DNA of 64,000 nucleotides from Campylobacter sp. MIT 21-1684 (GCF_026241315.1 NZ_JAPHNA010000009.1:1-64000); one strand, 5' to 3'. Counted from the first letter of the stretch, positions 9,868-19,163 are shown. Notes: generated by a model from the letters alone, not told the origin. Translations and numbers: made by a program.

Positions 9868-10932
9868 ATGGATACCCTTACTCAAAAGCTTGAAAATGGA
9901 GAAAGATTAGACGAAAAAGAAGCAAATGCCCTTTGGGAAATGGATCTTTTTACTCTTGCAAAATACGCTCAAAGAAAACGTGAAAATTTACACGGAAAAA
10001 AAGTTTATTTTAATATTAATAGACATATCAACCCAACAAATATCTGTGCAGATACTTGCAAATTTTGTGCCTTTTCAGCCCACCGTAAAAATCCTAATCC
10101 TTACACAATGACACACGAGGAAATTCTTAAAATAGTTGATGAAACCGTGGCACGTGGAACTAAAGAAGTACATATAGTCTCTGCCCATAACAAAGACAGC
10201 TCTTGGCAGTGGTATCTTGGTATTTTTAAGATGATTAAAAAAAAATATCCACAGCTACATATAAAAGCCTTAACAGCAGCCGAAATAGACTTTTTACATC
10301 GCCGTTTTGCTTTAAGTTATGAAGAAATTATTGATAAAATGCTTGAATACGGAGTAGATAGTATGCCCGGCGGTGGGGCTGAAATTTTTGATGAAGAAAT
10401 TCGAAAAAAAATTTGCCACGGCAAAGTAAGCAGTGATAATTGGCTCTATATTCACAAGCTTTGGCATAATAAAGGCAGGCAAAGTAATGCTACTATGTTA
10501 TTTGGACATATAGAAGAAAGAAAACACCGAACAAATCATATGTTGCGGTTACGTTCCTTACAAGATGAGACTGCTGGTTTTAATGCTTTTATTCCATTGG
10601 TATGGCAACCTGATAATAGTTTTTTAAAGACTGAAAAAATTACAGACAGTGAAGAAATTTTAAAAACGATAGCTATCGCCCGTTTAGTGCTTGATAATAT
10701 CAAAAATATTAAGGCATATTGGGCAACTATGAGTTTAAATTTAGCTATGGTTGCGCAAGAATTTGGCGCAAATGATCTTGATGGTACTATAGAAAAAGAA
10801 AGCATACAAAGTGCTGGTGGGGCAAAAAGTGCAAAAGGTACAAGCTTAAAAAGCTTTGTAGATATGATAAAAACTTCAAATTTAATTCCAATTGAACGTG
10901 ACAGTTTGTATAACGAACTCAAGGTCTATTAA
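9868..10932 (+). CDS. mqnE: aminofutalosine synthase (radical SAM)
   Basis: Second enzyme of the futalosine route to menaquinone: a radical SAM enzyme that adds SAM's adenosyl group to 3-[(1-carboxyvinyl)oxy]benzoate. The CX3CX2C iron-sulfur motif appears as CADTCKFC, followed by the conserved VHIVSAHNKD and PGGGAEIF segments. The start at 9868 (354 residues) is chosen because a TATAAT box and a ribosome site (AAAGGTGAAG) lie just before it. The stop TAA shares its last base with the ATG of the permease gene downstream, so the two are coupled. mqnA, the first enzyme of the same pathway, is about 9 kb away in this window; mqnB, mqnC and mqnD are not here. Confidence 0.93.
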   Translation: MDTLTQKLENGERLDEKEANALWEMDLFTLAKYAQRKRENLHGKKVYFNINRHINPTNICADTCKFCAFSAHRKNPNPYTMTHEEILKIVDETVARGTKEVHIVSAHNKDSSWQWYLGIFKMIKKKYPQLHIKALTAAEIDFLHRRFALSYEEIIDKMLEYGVDSMPGGGAEIFDEEIRKKICHGKVSSDNWLYIHKLWHNKGRQSNATMLFGHIEERKHRTNHMLRLRSLQDETAGFNAFIPLVWQPDNSFLKTEKITDSEEILKTIAIARLVLDNIKNIKAYWATMSLNLAMVAQEFGANDLDGTIEKESIQSAGGAKSAKGTSLKSFVDMIKTSNLIPIERDSLYNELKVY

Positions 10933-12245
10933 TGCAAAAATTTTTTCAACTTAAAGAAAATGGTACAACTATTAAAACTGAAATCATAGCAGGAGTAAGC
11001 ACTTTTTTAACAATGGTGTATATAGTACCTGTTAATTCCCATATTATGAGTAATTCAGGTATGCCCTTAGAAGCACTTATCATTGCCACAGCTTGTATTA
11101 CGATTCTTGCAAGTGCCTTTAACGGGCTTTTTGCAAATACTCCTGTGGCTATGAGTGTTGGAATGGGAATGAATGCCTATTTTACCTTTTTTGTTTGTAT
11201 GGCGCAAAATATCCCTTGGCAGAGTGCTTTAGGAGCAGTTTTTCTTTCAGGTCTTTTCTTCTTAATACTTTCTTTTACGCAATTTCGTATTTTTATTATA
11301 CGCAATATCCCTAAAGACTTGCGTTTGGCTATTTGTGCGGGTATAGGATGTTTCATAGCTTTTATAGGCTTGCAGCAAATGGGCGTGATAGTGAAAAATA
11401 ACGAAGTGCTAGTAGGAATAGGAGATATGAAAAATCCTAATGTACTTTTTGGTCTTTTTACTCTTATTTTACTCCTCTTTTTTTGGGCTATAAAACTTAA
11501 GGCCGCTTTTATATTTGGAGTTCTATTAAGTTCTTTTGTGGCTTGGATTTTTAGCATTAATCAAGCAAGTTTTCCAAATGAAATCTTTTCAGTACCAAAT
11601 TTCAATTTTCTTTTAGAGATAGCTTTTAAGCTTGATATAAAAAGCACTTTAAACATTGCAATGATTCCTATTATTTTGACATTTTTTATCACACAACTTT
11701 TTGATAGCATAGGCACAATTACAGGTGTTGGGGCTCGCGGAAAGATTTTTGAAAATGCTCAAGGAGAGAAAAAACTTGGCAAAACGCTTATAGCTGATGC
11801 GGCTGGATCGACACTCGGTGCATTTTTAGGTACTTCTACGGTAACGGCTTTTGTCGAAAGTACTGCAGGAGTAGAAAGCGGAGGAAGGACAGGTCTTAGT
11901 GCTTTAGTAGTAGCTTTTTGTTTTGCTTTAATGCTTTTCTTTCTTCCACTTTTTAAAGCACTACCAGCAAATGCCATCAATCCTGTGCTTGTGGTTGTCG
12001 GCGTGTTGATGTTTTTAGAAGTGAAAAATATTAATTTTGATGACAATGCTGTGGCTGTAGGGTCTTTTTTTACTATCATTATGATGCCTCTTACTTATTC
12101 TATAACTTCTGGTTTTGCTTTTGGTTTTATTGCATATTTGCTTGTGCGGATCTTTAAACAAGAATGGAAAGAAATTAATTTTGGAATTGTTAGTATAGCT
12201 CTTATTTCTTTAGCTGTTTTTTTACTTGGAATTTTTAATGCTTAG
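10932..12245 (+). CDS. NCS2-family purine permease (AzgA-like)
   Basis: An inner-membrane proton-coupled nucleobase transporter, most like the adenine/guanine/hypoxanthine branch. The 437-residue protein has about 12-14 hydrophobic segments, with the AzgA-type motifs GMGMNAYFTF (about 77-86), DSIGTITGVG (about 262-271) and STVTAFVESTAGV (about 301-313) in the re-entrant substrate region. It overlaps mqnE by one base and is followed 13 bases later by a purine-type phosphoribosyltransferase, so uptake and salvage sit together. Since the futalosine pathway releases adenine or hypoxanthine, the link to mqnE may also be functional; that is inference. Confidence 0.9.
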   Translation: MQKFFQLKENGTTIKTEIIAGVSTFLTMVYIVPVNSHIMSNSGMPLEALIIATACITILASAFNGLFANTPVAMSVGMGMNAYFTFFVCMAQNIPWQSALGAVFLSGLFFLILSFTQFRIFIIRNIPKDLRLAICAGIGCFIAFIGLQQMGVIVKNNEVLVGIGDMKNPNVLFGLFTLILLLFFWAIKLKAAFIFGVLLSSFVAWIFSINQASFPNEIFSVPNFNFLLEIAFKLDIKSTLNIAMIPIILTFFITQLFDSIGTITGVGARGKIFENAQGEKKLGKTLIADAAGSTLGAFLGTSTVTAFVESTAGVESGGRTGLSALVVAFCFALMLFFLPLFKALPANAINPVLVVVGVLMFLEVKNINFDDNAVAVGSFFTIIMMPLTYSITSGFAFGFIAYLLVRIFKQEWKEINFGIVSIALISLAVFLLGIFNA

Positions 12246-12258
12246 ATAAAGGAGATAA

Positions 12259-12693
12259 ATGTATTATTATGGTTATGAGGAATTTCAAAAAGATGTAGTC
12301 AAGCTTGTACACTGCATTCAAAAAGATTTCAAGCCGGATGTGCTTGTAGCCGTCGCAAGAGGTGGAATGAGTCTTGGACATTGTCTTGCTCTGGCTTTAA
12401 ATACACGGCTTTTATTTAGCATCAACTCAATTCATTATGAGGACACTCAAAAGCTTAATAGTATTGAAATTTTTAATATCCCTGAATTAGGTAAATATAA
12501 AAACATTCTTTTAATTGATGATATAGTTGATAGCGGAGAAAGTCTAGATGCGATAATAAAAGTACTGAAAGGAAAATTTCCTCATTTACACATTAAAACT
12601 GCCACTCTCTTTTACAAAAAAACAGCACTATTGATACCTGATTTTAAGATAAAGGAAGCACAAGAATGGATACGATTTCCTTGGGAAATATAA
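12259..12693 (+). CDS. purine phosphoribosyltransferase
   Basis: A type I phosphoribosyltransferase of 144 residues, probably converting guanine, xanthine or hypoxanthine to the nucleotide with PRPP in the cytosol. The PRPP loop is NILLIDDIVDSGESLD (about 75-90), with paired acidic residues and the S/T-G pair. The early loop VAVARGGMSLG (about 31-41) binds pyrophosphate. It follows the purine permease by 13 bases with an AAAGGAGA ribosome site. The exact base is not readable from the sequence. It corresponds to Cj1370 in C. jejuni, from memory. Confidence 0.85.
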   Translation: MYYYGYEEFQKDVVKLVHCIQKDFKPDVLVAVARGGMSLGHCLALALNTRLLFSINSIHYEDTQKLNSIEIFNIPELGKYKNILLIDDIVDSGESLDAIIKVLKGKFPHLHIKTATLFYKKTALLIPDFKIKEAQEWIRFPWEI

Positions 12694-12709
12694 TTTACAA
12701 TTTTTAAGT

Positions 12710-12715
12710 TATAAT
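12710..12715 (+). promoter_or_regulatory. -10 box of the mlaA operon
   Basis: TATAAT in GTTATAATG, 33 bases before the mlaA ATG and just after the phosphoribosyltransferase stop; preceded by T-rich sequence, as usual for Campylobacter sigma-70 promoters. Confidence 0.5.
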
Positions 12716-12748
12716 GTAGTAGCTTTTTTAGTTTCAATAAGGAAAACG

Positions 12749-13447
12749 ATGAAAAACATTCTACAAATTTGTCTTTTATTCTTTTTTTTCACTTTTACTT
12801 TTGCTAATGGCAACTTTGATGATTTTGAAAGAGAATACGAAAACTACAACGAAGTTTTTGATCCACTTTCTGGTTACAATAAGATAATGACGAATTTTAA
12901 TGTAACAATGTATGACTTTGTTTTTAATCCTTTTTTAAAAGGTTACAATTTTATAATGCCCCGTGCCATACGACTGGCTGTAAAAAATTTCTTCGACAAT
13001 CTCCTTTCACCTTTACGTTTCGTATCAAATGCTTTGCAGTTTAAATTTGCAAGAGCTGGAGAAGAATTGAAACGTTTTGGTGTAAATACAATTATGGGTT
13101 TTGGAGGACTTATAGATAGTGCAAGTGCAATGGGTTTGCAAAAATATCCTGCTGATTTAGGAACTGTTTTAGCCCATTGGGGAGTTGGCGGAGGCTTTCA
13201 TATTGTTTTACCTTTTTTGGGTCCTAGTAATCTTAGAGATACTCTAAGTTTGCCTGTCCTTTGGTATAGTACGCCCATTGCTTATCTTAACCCTGCTTGG
13301 TTGAGTGCAAGCATAACAACATATGGCTTTGCAAATGAAATGAGCTTTCAACTTGATCAAATCGATGAGCTCTACCATAATACCCCAAAGCTCTATCCGT
13401 TTTTACGAGACGCGTATGAACAAAGACGAAAAGAACTTAGTAAATAA
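12749..13447 (+). CDS. mlaA: MlaA (VacJ) outer-membrane phospholipid-removal protein
   Basis: In E. coli MlaA sits in the outer membrane and extracts misplaced phospholipids from the outer leaflet, handing them to periplasmic MlaC. The 232-residue protein has a signal peptide (residues 1-19, ending TFA). No lipobox cysteine is visible at the cleavage site, so unlike E. coli MlaA it seems not to be a lipoprotein. The hallmark region DPLSGYNKIM (about 38-47) and GFGGLIDSAS (about 117-126) fit the family. It leads a three-gene unit with mlaC 9 bases downstream and then an RND transporter. The homologous trio in C. jejuni is Cj1371-Cj1373, from memory. Confidence 0.9.
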   Translation: MKNILQICLLFFFFTFTFANGNFDDFEREYENYNEVFDPLSGYNKIMTNFNVTMYDFVFNPFLKGYNFIMPRAIRLAVKNFFDNLLSPLRFVSNALQFKFARAGEELKRFGVNTIMGFGGLIDSASAMGLQKYPADLGTVLAHWGVGGGFHIVLPFLGPSNLRDTLSLPVLWYSTPIAYLNPAWLSASITTYGFANEMSFQLDQIDELYHNTPKLYPFLRDAYEQRRKELSK

Positions 13448-13456
13448 GGAAAAAGA

Positions 13457-14011
13457 ATGAAAAGAATACTTCTATTTTTAAGCTTAACTCTTAATGCTTT
13501 TGGGTTTAAACTTGATGAAATTCAAGGCATAATGCAAAAAAATATCAATACAAGTTTGAAACTTTTACAAACAAACACAGATAAAAAAGCAGTTGCTAGT
13601 AAAATTTTTGAACTTTTTGATGAAAATTTTGATTACATTTTAATGGCAAAATTGAGTCTTTCAAAACATTATGATACGCTAAATAAACAAGAAAAAGAAG
13701 AATTTAACAAAGCCTTTGAAGCCAATTTAAAGAAAAGTTTTACCGATAAATTAAGTCTGTATAAAGATCAAGTTTTAAAAGTTGAAAATGGAGAAAGAAA
13801 AAATGAAAAAAGATATTTTCTTTATACTTCTATGGTGATTGATGGAGAGAAAAAAATGATTGTTTTTAAATTCTATAACAATCAGGATAATTGGCTTATT
13901 TATGATGTAGATGTTTTAGGTGTAAGTATCATACAAACATACCGATCACAATTTAATGATATTTTAGAGAATTCAAATTTTAGTACTTTGTTGCAAAGTT
14001 TGAAAGTTTAG
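13457..14011 (+). CDS. mlaC: MlaC-type periplasmic phospholipid carrier
   Basis: A soluble periplasmic shuttle for phospholipids between MlaA and an inner-membrane partner. It has 184 residues with a short signal peptide (about 1-16, ending AFG). The body matches the MlaC/Ttg2D family in length and pattern: DENFDYILMAKLSL (about 54-67), an FKFYNNQDNWLIYDVDVLG segment (about 135-153), and VSIIQTYRSQF (about 154-164). It lies 9 bases after mlaA and 3 bases before the RND gene, so the three are one operon. The MlaFED ABC partner is not encoded in this window. Confidence 0.87.
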   Translation: MKRILLFLSLTLNAFGFKLDEIQGIMQKNINTSLKLLQTNTDKKAVASKIFELFDENFDYILMAKLSLSKHYDTLNKQEKEEFNKAFEANLKKSFTDKLSLYKDQVLKVENGERKNEKRYFLYTSMVIDGEKKMIVFKFYNNQDNWLIYDVDVLGVSIIQTYRSQFNDILENSNFSTLLQSLKV

Positions 14012-14014
14012 AAA

Positions 14015-16447
14015 ATGCTTTCAAAACTTTTACGGTTTTGTATCTCATATCCAAAAAGCACTCTTTTACTTACTCTTTTTTGCACCCTGTCTTTAAGCTT
14101 TTTTGCTCCAAATTTAACTATTGATGCAAGTGCTGAAAGTCTGCTTTTAGAGAATGACAAAGATTTGAAAAGATTTCGAGAGCTTTCTGAACATTACAAA
14201 AATGATAATTTTTTACTTCTTGCTTTCAAACCTCAAGGAAAATTGTTTTCACTTGAGAAACTTAAGAAACTTGAGAAACTCCACAAAGAACTTCAAAGCG
14301 TCCCTCAAGTTATGCGAGTATTTAGTATTATTAATGCTCCTCTTTTGCAAAGTGGCAGTACTAATGATGTTAAAGAACTTTTACGCAATATCCCAACATT
14401 GATGAATCAAGACATTAATCAAAGCAAAGCCCAAAAAGAAATTCTTACAAGTCCATTTTATAAAAATAATATCATCTCAAAAGATGGTACAATCGCGGGA
14501 CTTCTCATCTATCTTATGCCTGATGAAAAATACACAGAACTCCTCAAAAAAAGAGATGAGGCAATGAATGAAAATCAAAAAGACTACTACCGCCTCGCAA
14601 TCAAAACTCACAAAGTGCAACAGCAACTCATCACAAAAGAAAGCTTACAAACTATAAAAAACATTCTAAAAAACTTTGAAAAAGACGGAGATAAGTTGTA
14701 TCTTGGTGGGGTAAGTATGGTTGCTGATGATATGATAAGCTCGATAAAATCAGACCTTGTGTTGTATGGCTTTTCTCTCATCTTTTTACTAGCTTTTGCA
14801 CTTTATTATTTCTTTAGGACTTGGCGTTTTGTATTTTTACCTCTTTTGATTTGCTTTCTTTCTCTGACTGCAGTAAGTGGGACTTTTGCTCTTTTGGGAT
14901 TTGAGATTACTATTGTTTCATCAAATTACGTCGCTTTAATGCTTATCATTACTTTAAGCGTAGTGATTCATCTTATTACACATTTTATAGAAAGTTCACA
15001 AAAACATCGCTATTCAAAAGTTCAACGCATACTACTTCAGACTTTACTTGCAAAATCAAAACCAAGTTTTTATGCTATTGTAACTACAATGGTGGGTTTT
15101 TGCTCACTAATACTTTCTCATATTGAACCAATTATTAAACTTGGTATTATGATGAGTATAGCTCTTATTTTTTCTTTAGTATTAAGCTATCTTTTTCTAG
15201 CAAGCTCTCTTGTGCTTTTAAAACCTCAACAATACAAGCAAAAAAAATTTGACTTAAGTTTTCTTCAATGGTGTGTACAAACCTGTCTTCAAACTCCTAA
15301 ACGTCGTTTTATTTACATTGTAGCTCTTGTAGCACTCATTGTATCTTTATTTGGCATTAGCAAACTAAGAGTAGAAAATTCTTTTGTGAATTACTTCAAA
15401 GATGGAAGCGAAGTAAAAAAAGGTTTGCTAGTTCTTGACAAAAATTTAGGTGGCACCTTATCATTAGATTTGATTCTTCATTTTCCTACAAAAGAAACAA
15501 AAAAAGAAGATGATTTGAATAGTTTTGAAAATGAATTCGAAAATTTAGCTTCACAGCAAACTTATTGGTTTGATTCTAAAAAAACACGACTTGCACGAAA
15601 AGTACATGAATTTTTAGAAAAGAAACAATTCATAGGCTCTGTCTTAAGCCTTAATAGTCTGTTGCTTTTAGGTAAAAATATTAACAATGGAAAAGATTTA
15701 GATGATTTTTCCTTAGCTTTTTTAAATGAAAATTTGCCAAGTAACTTTAAAGAAGAATTGCTTTCGCCTTATGTAAGCATAGAAAATAATGAATTACGTT
15801 TTGTAATGCGCATTCAAGATTCTGATCCAAATTTACATAGAGATGAATTTTTAAAAAATCTTCACAAAGAACTTGAAGAATTATTACGCAACGAGGGGGT
15901 ACAATTTGAGCTTACAGGTGTAATGCTTCTTTATAATAATATGCTCCAAAGCCTTTTTTCCTCACAATTTAATACACTCATTTTTGTTGTTGGAGTGATT
16001 TTCATTCTATTTTGTGGAATTTTCCGCTCCCTGAAACTTTCGCTTATAGCTCTTGTAGTAAATGTCGTTCCTTTGAGTGTTGTTTTTGCTTTGATGGGAC
16101 TTTGCAATATAGCTCTTGATATAATGAGTATCACAATAGCAGCCATTACTCTTGGTATAGGAGTTGATGATGCGGTACATTATATTTATAGGTTTAAAGA
16201 AGAAAGAAAAACAAAAAATACAGAAGACGCACTCCTTGCTTCACACCTTGGTATAGGTTCAGCGCTCTATTACACCACTTTTAGTATAGTATTAGGTTTT
16301 AGTGTGATGATGAGCAGCGATTTTATTCCAACAATCTATTTTGGAATTCTTACTGTTTTTGTTATGATTTCGCTTTTGATTGGAAGTTTGTTTTTACTTC
16401 CTTCTTTGCTCTTTAGCTTCTATAAAACTAAGAAGTCCATTGACTAA
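14015..16447 (+). CDS. RND/MMPL-family transporter linked to mlaAC
   Basis: An inner-membrane RND-superfamily exporter of 810 residues. It shows the two-half layout: TM1 at 14-31, a periplasmic loop to about 245, five membrane segments to about 400, TM7 near 432-450, a second loop and a final block of five segments. The proton-relay-type motif GIGVDDAVHY sits at about 714-723. The family includes hopanoid and lipid exporters (HpnN/MmpL). Its place in one operon with mlaA and mlaC suggests phospholipid or other hydrophobic cargo at the outer membrane; this is inference. The 3' end overlaps a convergent small gene by 20 bases. Confidence 0.85.
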   Translation: MLSKLLRFCISYPKSTLLLTLFCTLSLSFFAPNLTIDASAESLLLENDKDLKRFRELSEHYKNDNFLLLAFKPQGKLFSLEKLKKLEKLHKELQSVPQVMRVFSIINAPLLQSGSTNDVKELLRNIPTLMNQDINQSKAQKEILTSPFYKNNIISKDGTIAGLLIYLMPDEKYTELLKKRDEAMNENQKDYYRLAIKTHKVQQQLITKESLQTIKNILKNFEKDGDKLYLGGVSMVADDMISSIKSDLVLYGFSLIFLLAFALYYFFRTWRFVFLPLLICFLSLTAVSGTFALLGFEITIVSSNYVALMLIITLSVVIHLITHFIESSQKHRYSKVQRILLQTLLAKSKPSFYAIVTTMVGFCSLILSHIEPIIKLGIMMSIALIFSLVLSYLFLASSLVLLKPQQYKQKKFDLSFLQWCVQTCLQTPKRRFIYIVALVALIVSLFGISKLRVENSFVNYFKDGSEVKKGLLVLDKNLGGTLSLDLILHFPTKETKKEDDLNSFENEFENLASQQTYWFDSKKTRLARKVHEFLEKKQFIGSVLSLNSLLLLGKNINNGKDLDDFSLAFLNENLPSNFKEELLSPYVSIENNELRFVMRIQDSDPNLHRDEFLKNLHKELEELLRNEGVQFELTGVMLLYNNMLQSLFSSQFNTLIFVVGVIFILFCGIFRSLKLSLIALVVNVVPLSVVFALMGLCNIALDIMSITIAAITLGIGVDDAVHYIYRFKEERKTKNTEDALLASHLGIGSALYYTTFSIVLGFSVMMSSDFIPTIYFGILTVFVMISLLIGSLFLLPSLLFSFYKTKKSID

Positions 16448-16508
16448 GCCCTATATAAATAGCATAAATAAGAATCAAAATTGCTATGTATTTTAGAAAA
16501 TTTTTCAT
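16428..16508 (-). CDS. 26-residue membrane peptide
   Basis: A short reading frame, MKNFLKYIAILILIYAIYIG followed by LSQWTS, forming one transmembrane helix with a positively charged N-terminus. The ATG lies 2 bases after the rdgB stop and is preceded by AAGGAGT, a near-perfect ribosome site inside the rdgB end. Its 3' end overlaps the convergent RND gene by 20 bases. Function unknown. The strong ribosome site, tight coupling to rdgB and clean helix favour a real small protein; it is too short for homology to decide by eye. Confidence 0.6.
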   Translation of the reverse strand: MKNFLKYIAILILIYAIYIGLSQWTS

Positions 16509-16510
16509 AT

Positions 16511-17116
16511 TTAACTCCTTAACAAAACTCTTAGGATAATTTGAGTCAATTCTAAAGCCTTGTAACGATGAGAAAGTAAATTCTTTTCTTTCTGTTCAAG
16601 CTGTGCCAAAGTAAGTTGATAACCCTTTGGAATAAAAAGTGAATCATAGCCAAAACCCTGATCTCCTTTTTCTTCACAGAAAACCTTGCCATATAAAGTG
16701 CCGTGTGTGGTAAAAGTACCAAAATTCGAAACAAGAGCAATACAAGCTACGTAATGAGCCGTACTCTCATTCAAACCAAGTCTTCTAAGCTCATTTATAA
16801 GTTTTACTCTATTGCTTTTATCATCGCTAAAAGATGAAAATCGTGCCGAATAAATGCCCGGTGCTCCACCTAAAGCATCAACGCAAAGACCACTATCATC
16901 ACTTAAAACTATATATTTATCCTTTTGTTTTAAAGCATTAAAAACAGCCTTTGCTTTAAGTAAAGCATTTTCTTTAAAACTTGCGCCATTTTCTTCAATT
17001 TCAAAAGGTTCCATCAATTCAGTATAAGCAAGAACTTTAAAATCCGTTAAAAGCTGCTTTAATTCGGCAATTTTATGAGCGTTACTTGTAGCAAGAAGAA
17101 TTGCAAGAGTATTCAT
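16511..17116 (-). CDS. rdgB: XTP/dITP pyrophosphatase (Ham1/RdgB)
   Basis: Cleans the nucleotide pool by hydrolysing dITP, ITP and XTP to monophosphates, preventing incorporation of deaminated purines. The N-terminus [17 protein letters not shown] is the family's nucleotide-binding start; [24 protein letters not shown] carries the catalytic acidic residues (about residues 65-88 in two parts), and SHRYKAL near the end is the conserved C-terminal motif. The start at 17116 (201 residues) is chosen over the in-frame codon at 17140 because it avoids overlap with the upstream TM2 gene and has GGAAAGTAGAG before it. Confidence 0.94.
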   Translation of the reverse strand: MNTLAILLATSNAHKIAELKQLLTDFKVLAYTELMEPFEIEENGASFKENALLKAKAVFNALKQKDKYIVLSDDSGLCVDALGGAPGIYSARFSSFSDDKSNRVKLINELRRLGLNESTAHYVACIALVSNFGTFTTHGTLYGKVFCEEKGDQGFGYDSLFIPKGYQLTLAQLEQKEKNLLSHRYKALELTQIILRVLLRS

Positions 17117-17121
17117 AAACT

Positions 17122-17553
17122 CTACTTTCCACCTTTGCAAATAATTTGTAAAATTGTTTTGTAATTTTTAGAAAAAATAATGCTCCGTGTGTCAAAGAGA
17201 TCAAAAATACACCAAAAAACTAAAATGATAAAAAGATAATCACCTAAAGTATAATACATTATCACAATATTATATTGAAAGGCTGAAAGTACGATAATAA
17301 ACAGCCAAAGTCCTATTTTTATAATCCCGCTAAAAAAATCACCCCTATAAATCCTGTCTAAAGAAAGACCCGGTAAAATCACAAAAGGAATAATACCAAA
17401 TAAAAAACCAAGAAAAGGATTATATAATTTTGTTTTAAGAATTTTTCTATACACTCTATCTGAAAGCAAGTTAAAACAAGGGCTTATTTTAACTAGATGC
17501 TTCTTTGCAATTTTGCCTTTTAAAAAATGTGTAAGCACAAATTTTTTATCCAT
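17122..17553 (-). CDS. TM2-domain membrane protein
   Basis: A 143-residue protein with three hydrophobic segments in its second half. The segment around [21 protein letters not shown] (split by a proline-glycine turn, about residues 53-73) followed by [12 protein letters not shown] matches the TM2 fold: two helices joined by a DR-containing turn. The first 45 residues are basic and may be cytosolic. No enzymatic motif is visible, and TM2 proteins have no settled function in bacteria. It is 5 bases upstream of rdgB and probably co-transcribed with it and the small peptide gene. Confidence 0.75.
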   Translation of the reverse strand: MDKKFVLTHFLKGKIAKKHLVKISPCFNLLSDRVYRKILKTKLYNPFLGFLFGIIPFVILPGLSLDRIYRGDFFSGIIKIGLWLFIIVLSAFQYNIVIMYYTLGDYLFIILVFWCIFDLFDTRSIIFSKNYKTILQIICKGGK

Positions 17554-17592
17554 AATTTAATAACTTTAAAACGACAAGTTTGAAAAATACCA

Positions 17593-17694
17593 TTATAACA
17601 TACTCTCGCGATAAATGAGGGCTTCTAGTATCAACAAATCCGGCGTAGGTCTTATGGATTCTCCACTAAGAGTTGATGCCTCAACTTTATATAT
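17593..17694 (-). other. possible TnpB/IS605-type 3' remnant
   Basis: On the minus strand an open stretch of 33 codons begins IYKVEASTLSGESIRPTPDL and ends LIYRESML plus stop, with no start codon or ribosome site. It is noticeably more GC-rich than the flanking DNA. It contains the hairpin GTTGAGGCATCAAC, and ATCAAC recurs as GTTGAT further on, giving nested palindromes. The peptide style (short Ser/Thr/Glu tail) and palindromes recall the 3' end of IS200/IS605-family tnpB genes with their guide-RNA region. I cannot confirm this by eye. Otherwise the 17554-17813 gap holds only the promoter region of the MFS gene. Confidence 0.3.
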
Positions 17695-17813
17695 TTAAAG
17701 CTATTGTAACATTCTCTTATAAAAAACACATTAAAAATATAATCATTTATTAATACATTTCATAGTAAAATTGTTTTTATATCATAAAATTTTTTAGCTT
17801 AGGACTTGTAGCA

Positions 17814-19106
17814 ATGCGTAATGTTTTATCCTTGTCTTTTATCATTGGAACAAGATTTTTTGGGCTTTTTATCGTTTTACCTGTATTAAGTTTATATGCC
17901 TTAGAATTGCAAGGTGCAAATGATTTTCTTGTTGGATTGCTTCTTGGAGTTTATGCTTTAATGCAAATGATATTTCAAGTACCATTTGGAGCCTTAAGCG
18001 ATACAATAGGACGTAAAAAAACTTTATTATTAGGCTTAATTATTTTTATCATAGGTTCTCTTATCTGTTCTTTTGCAGATGATATTTACACTATGCTTTT
18101 AGGACGTGCTTTGCAAGGTTCTGGTGCTATTGGAGCGGTAGCAACAGCTATGATAAGCGATTTCATCAACGAAGAAAATCGTTCTAAAGCTATGGCTATA
18201 ATGGGTTCTTTTATAGCACTAAGTTTTGCAGCTTCAATGGTTATATCACCTGTGATGAGTGCCCATTTTGGACTTTCAAGTCTTTTTGATCTTAGTATAG
18301 CTTTGACAGCACTTTGCATACTCTTGCTCTATACTCTTGTTCCTCAAGAAACCTGTATATCGCATCAAAATACTAAAACTCCGTTTTTAAAACTTCTAAA
18401 AGAAAAAAATTTAGCTCTAATGAATTTCACAAATTGTATGCAAAAAATGTTGATGAACATAGCTTTTTTAAGCATTCCAATTATTTTAGTAAAGCACTTA
18501 GGTTTTTCAAACGATAAACTTTGGTTGGTTTATACTGTTTCAATGATATTAGGTTTTATTGCTATGGCTTGTGCCGGAGCTTTAGGTGAAAAAAAAGGTT
18601 TAGCTAAACAAATTCTGCTTTTAGGTGTAGTGTTTTTTATCTTTTCATATCTCCTTTTTGCCTTAGTCAATACTTTAAGTTTATTTATCATTGCTGTTGT
18701 TATTTTTTTCGTAGCTTTTAATCTTCACGAACCAATAATGCAAAGTTGTGCTTCTAAATTCTGTAAAGTCAATGAAAAAGGCAAAGCTTTAGGAATTTTC
18801 AATGCTTTTGGCTATTTTGGAAGTTTTTTAGGTGGAATAATAGGAGGAGTGTTTTTACACTTTAATGAACTTGAAGTTTTAGCTTTTATTCTTGCTTTTT
18901 TAGCTTTTTTATGGCTTTGTATGCTTTGTTTTCTTAAAAATCCAAGTGAATTTCAAAACCTCTATCTTGCTCCAGACACTCCTGTGCATTTAACAGAATT
19001 TAGTCAAAATGTTGGTGTTATAGATATTTATAAGAATTCAAAAAATCTAGTAATTAAATTCGATTCAAAACAAACAAATAAAGAAATTTTACAAAGCAAA
19101 CTCTAA
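17814..19106 (+). CDS. YajR-like MFS drug/proton antiporter
   Basis: An inner-membrane major-facilitator exporter of 430 residues with 12 transmembrane segments. The motif-A loop FGALSDTIGRKK (about 61-72) between TM2 and TM3 is clear, and GRALQGSGAIGAV (about 97-109) is the antiporter-type motif. After TM12 there is a soluble tail of about 55 residues, with VGVIDIYKNSKNLVIKFDS, resembling the ferredoxin-like YAM domain of E. coli YajR. No nearby regulator suggests its substrate. The chosen ATG follows TTAGGACTTG. C. jejuni Cj1375 is the likely homologue, from memory. Confidence 0.88.
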   Translation: MRNVLSLSFIIGTRFFGLFIVLPVLSLYALELQGANDFLVGLLLGVYALMQMIFQVPFGALSDTIGRKKTLLLGLIIFIIGSLICSFADDIYTMLLGRALQGSGAIGAVATAMISDFINEENRSKAMAIMGSFIALSFAASMVISPVMSAHFGLSSLFDLSIALTALCILLLYTLVPQETCISHQNTKTPFLKLLKEKNLALMNFTNCMQKMLMNIAFLSIPIILVKHLGFSNDKLWLVYTVSMILGFIAMACAGALGEKKGLAKQILLLGVVFFIFSYLLFALVNTLSLFIIAVVIFFVAFNLHEPIMQSCASKFCKVNEKGKALGIFNAFGYFGSFLGGIIGGVFLHFNELEVLAFILAFLAFLWLCMLCFLKNPSEFQNLYLAPDTPVHLTEFSQNVGVIDIYKNSKNLVIKFDSKQTNKEILQSKL

Positions 19107-19163
19107 GATATATTTAGAAAAAGAATATACAATAGTAAGAAATCAAAAATACAAGGAAAAACA

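Noticed and set aside
10229-10240. A9 run in mqnE as a phase-variation tract
   Set aside because: Runs of A and T of this length are common by chance in such AT-rich DNA, and the gene is a housekeeping one; only the G/C runs stand out.
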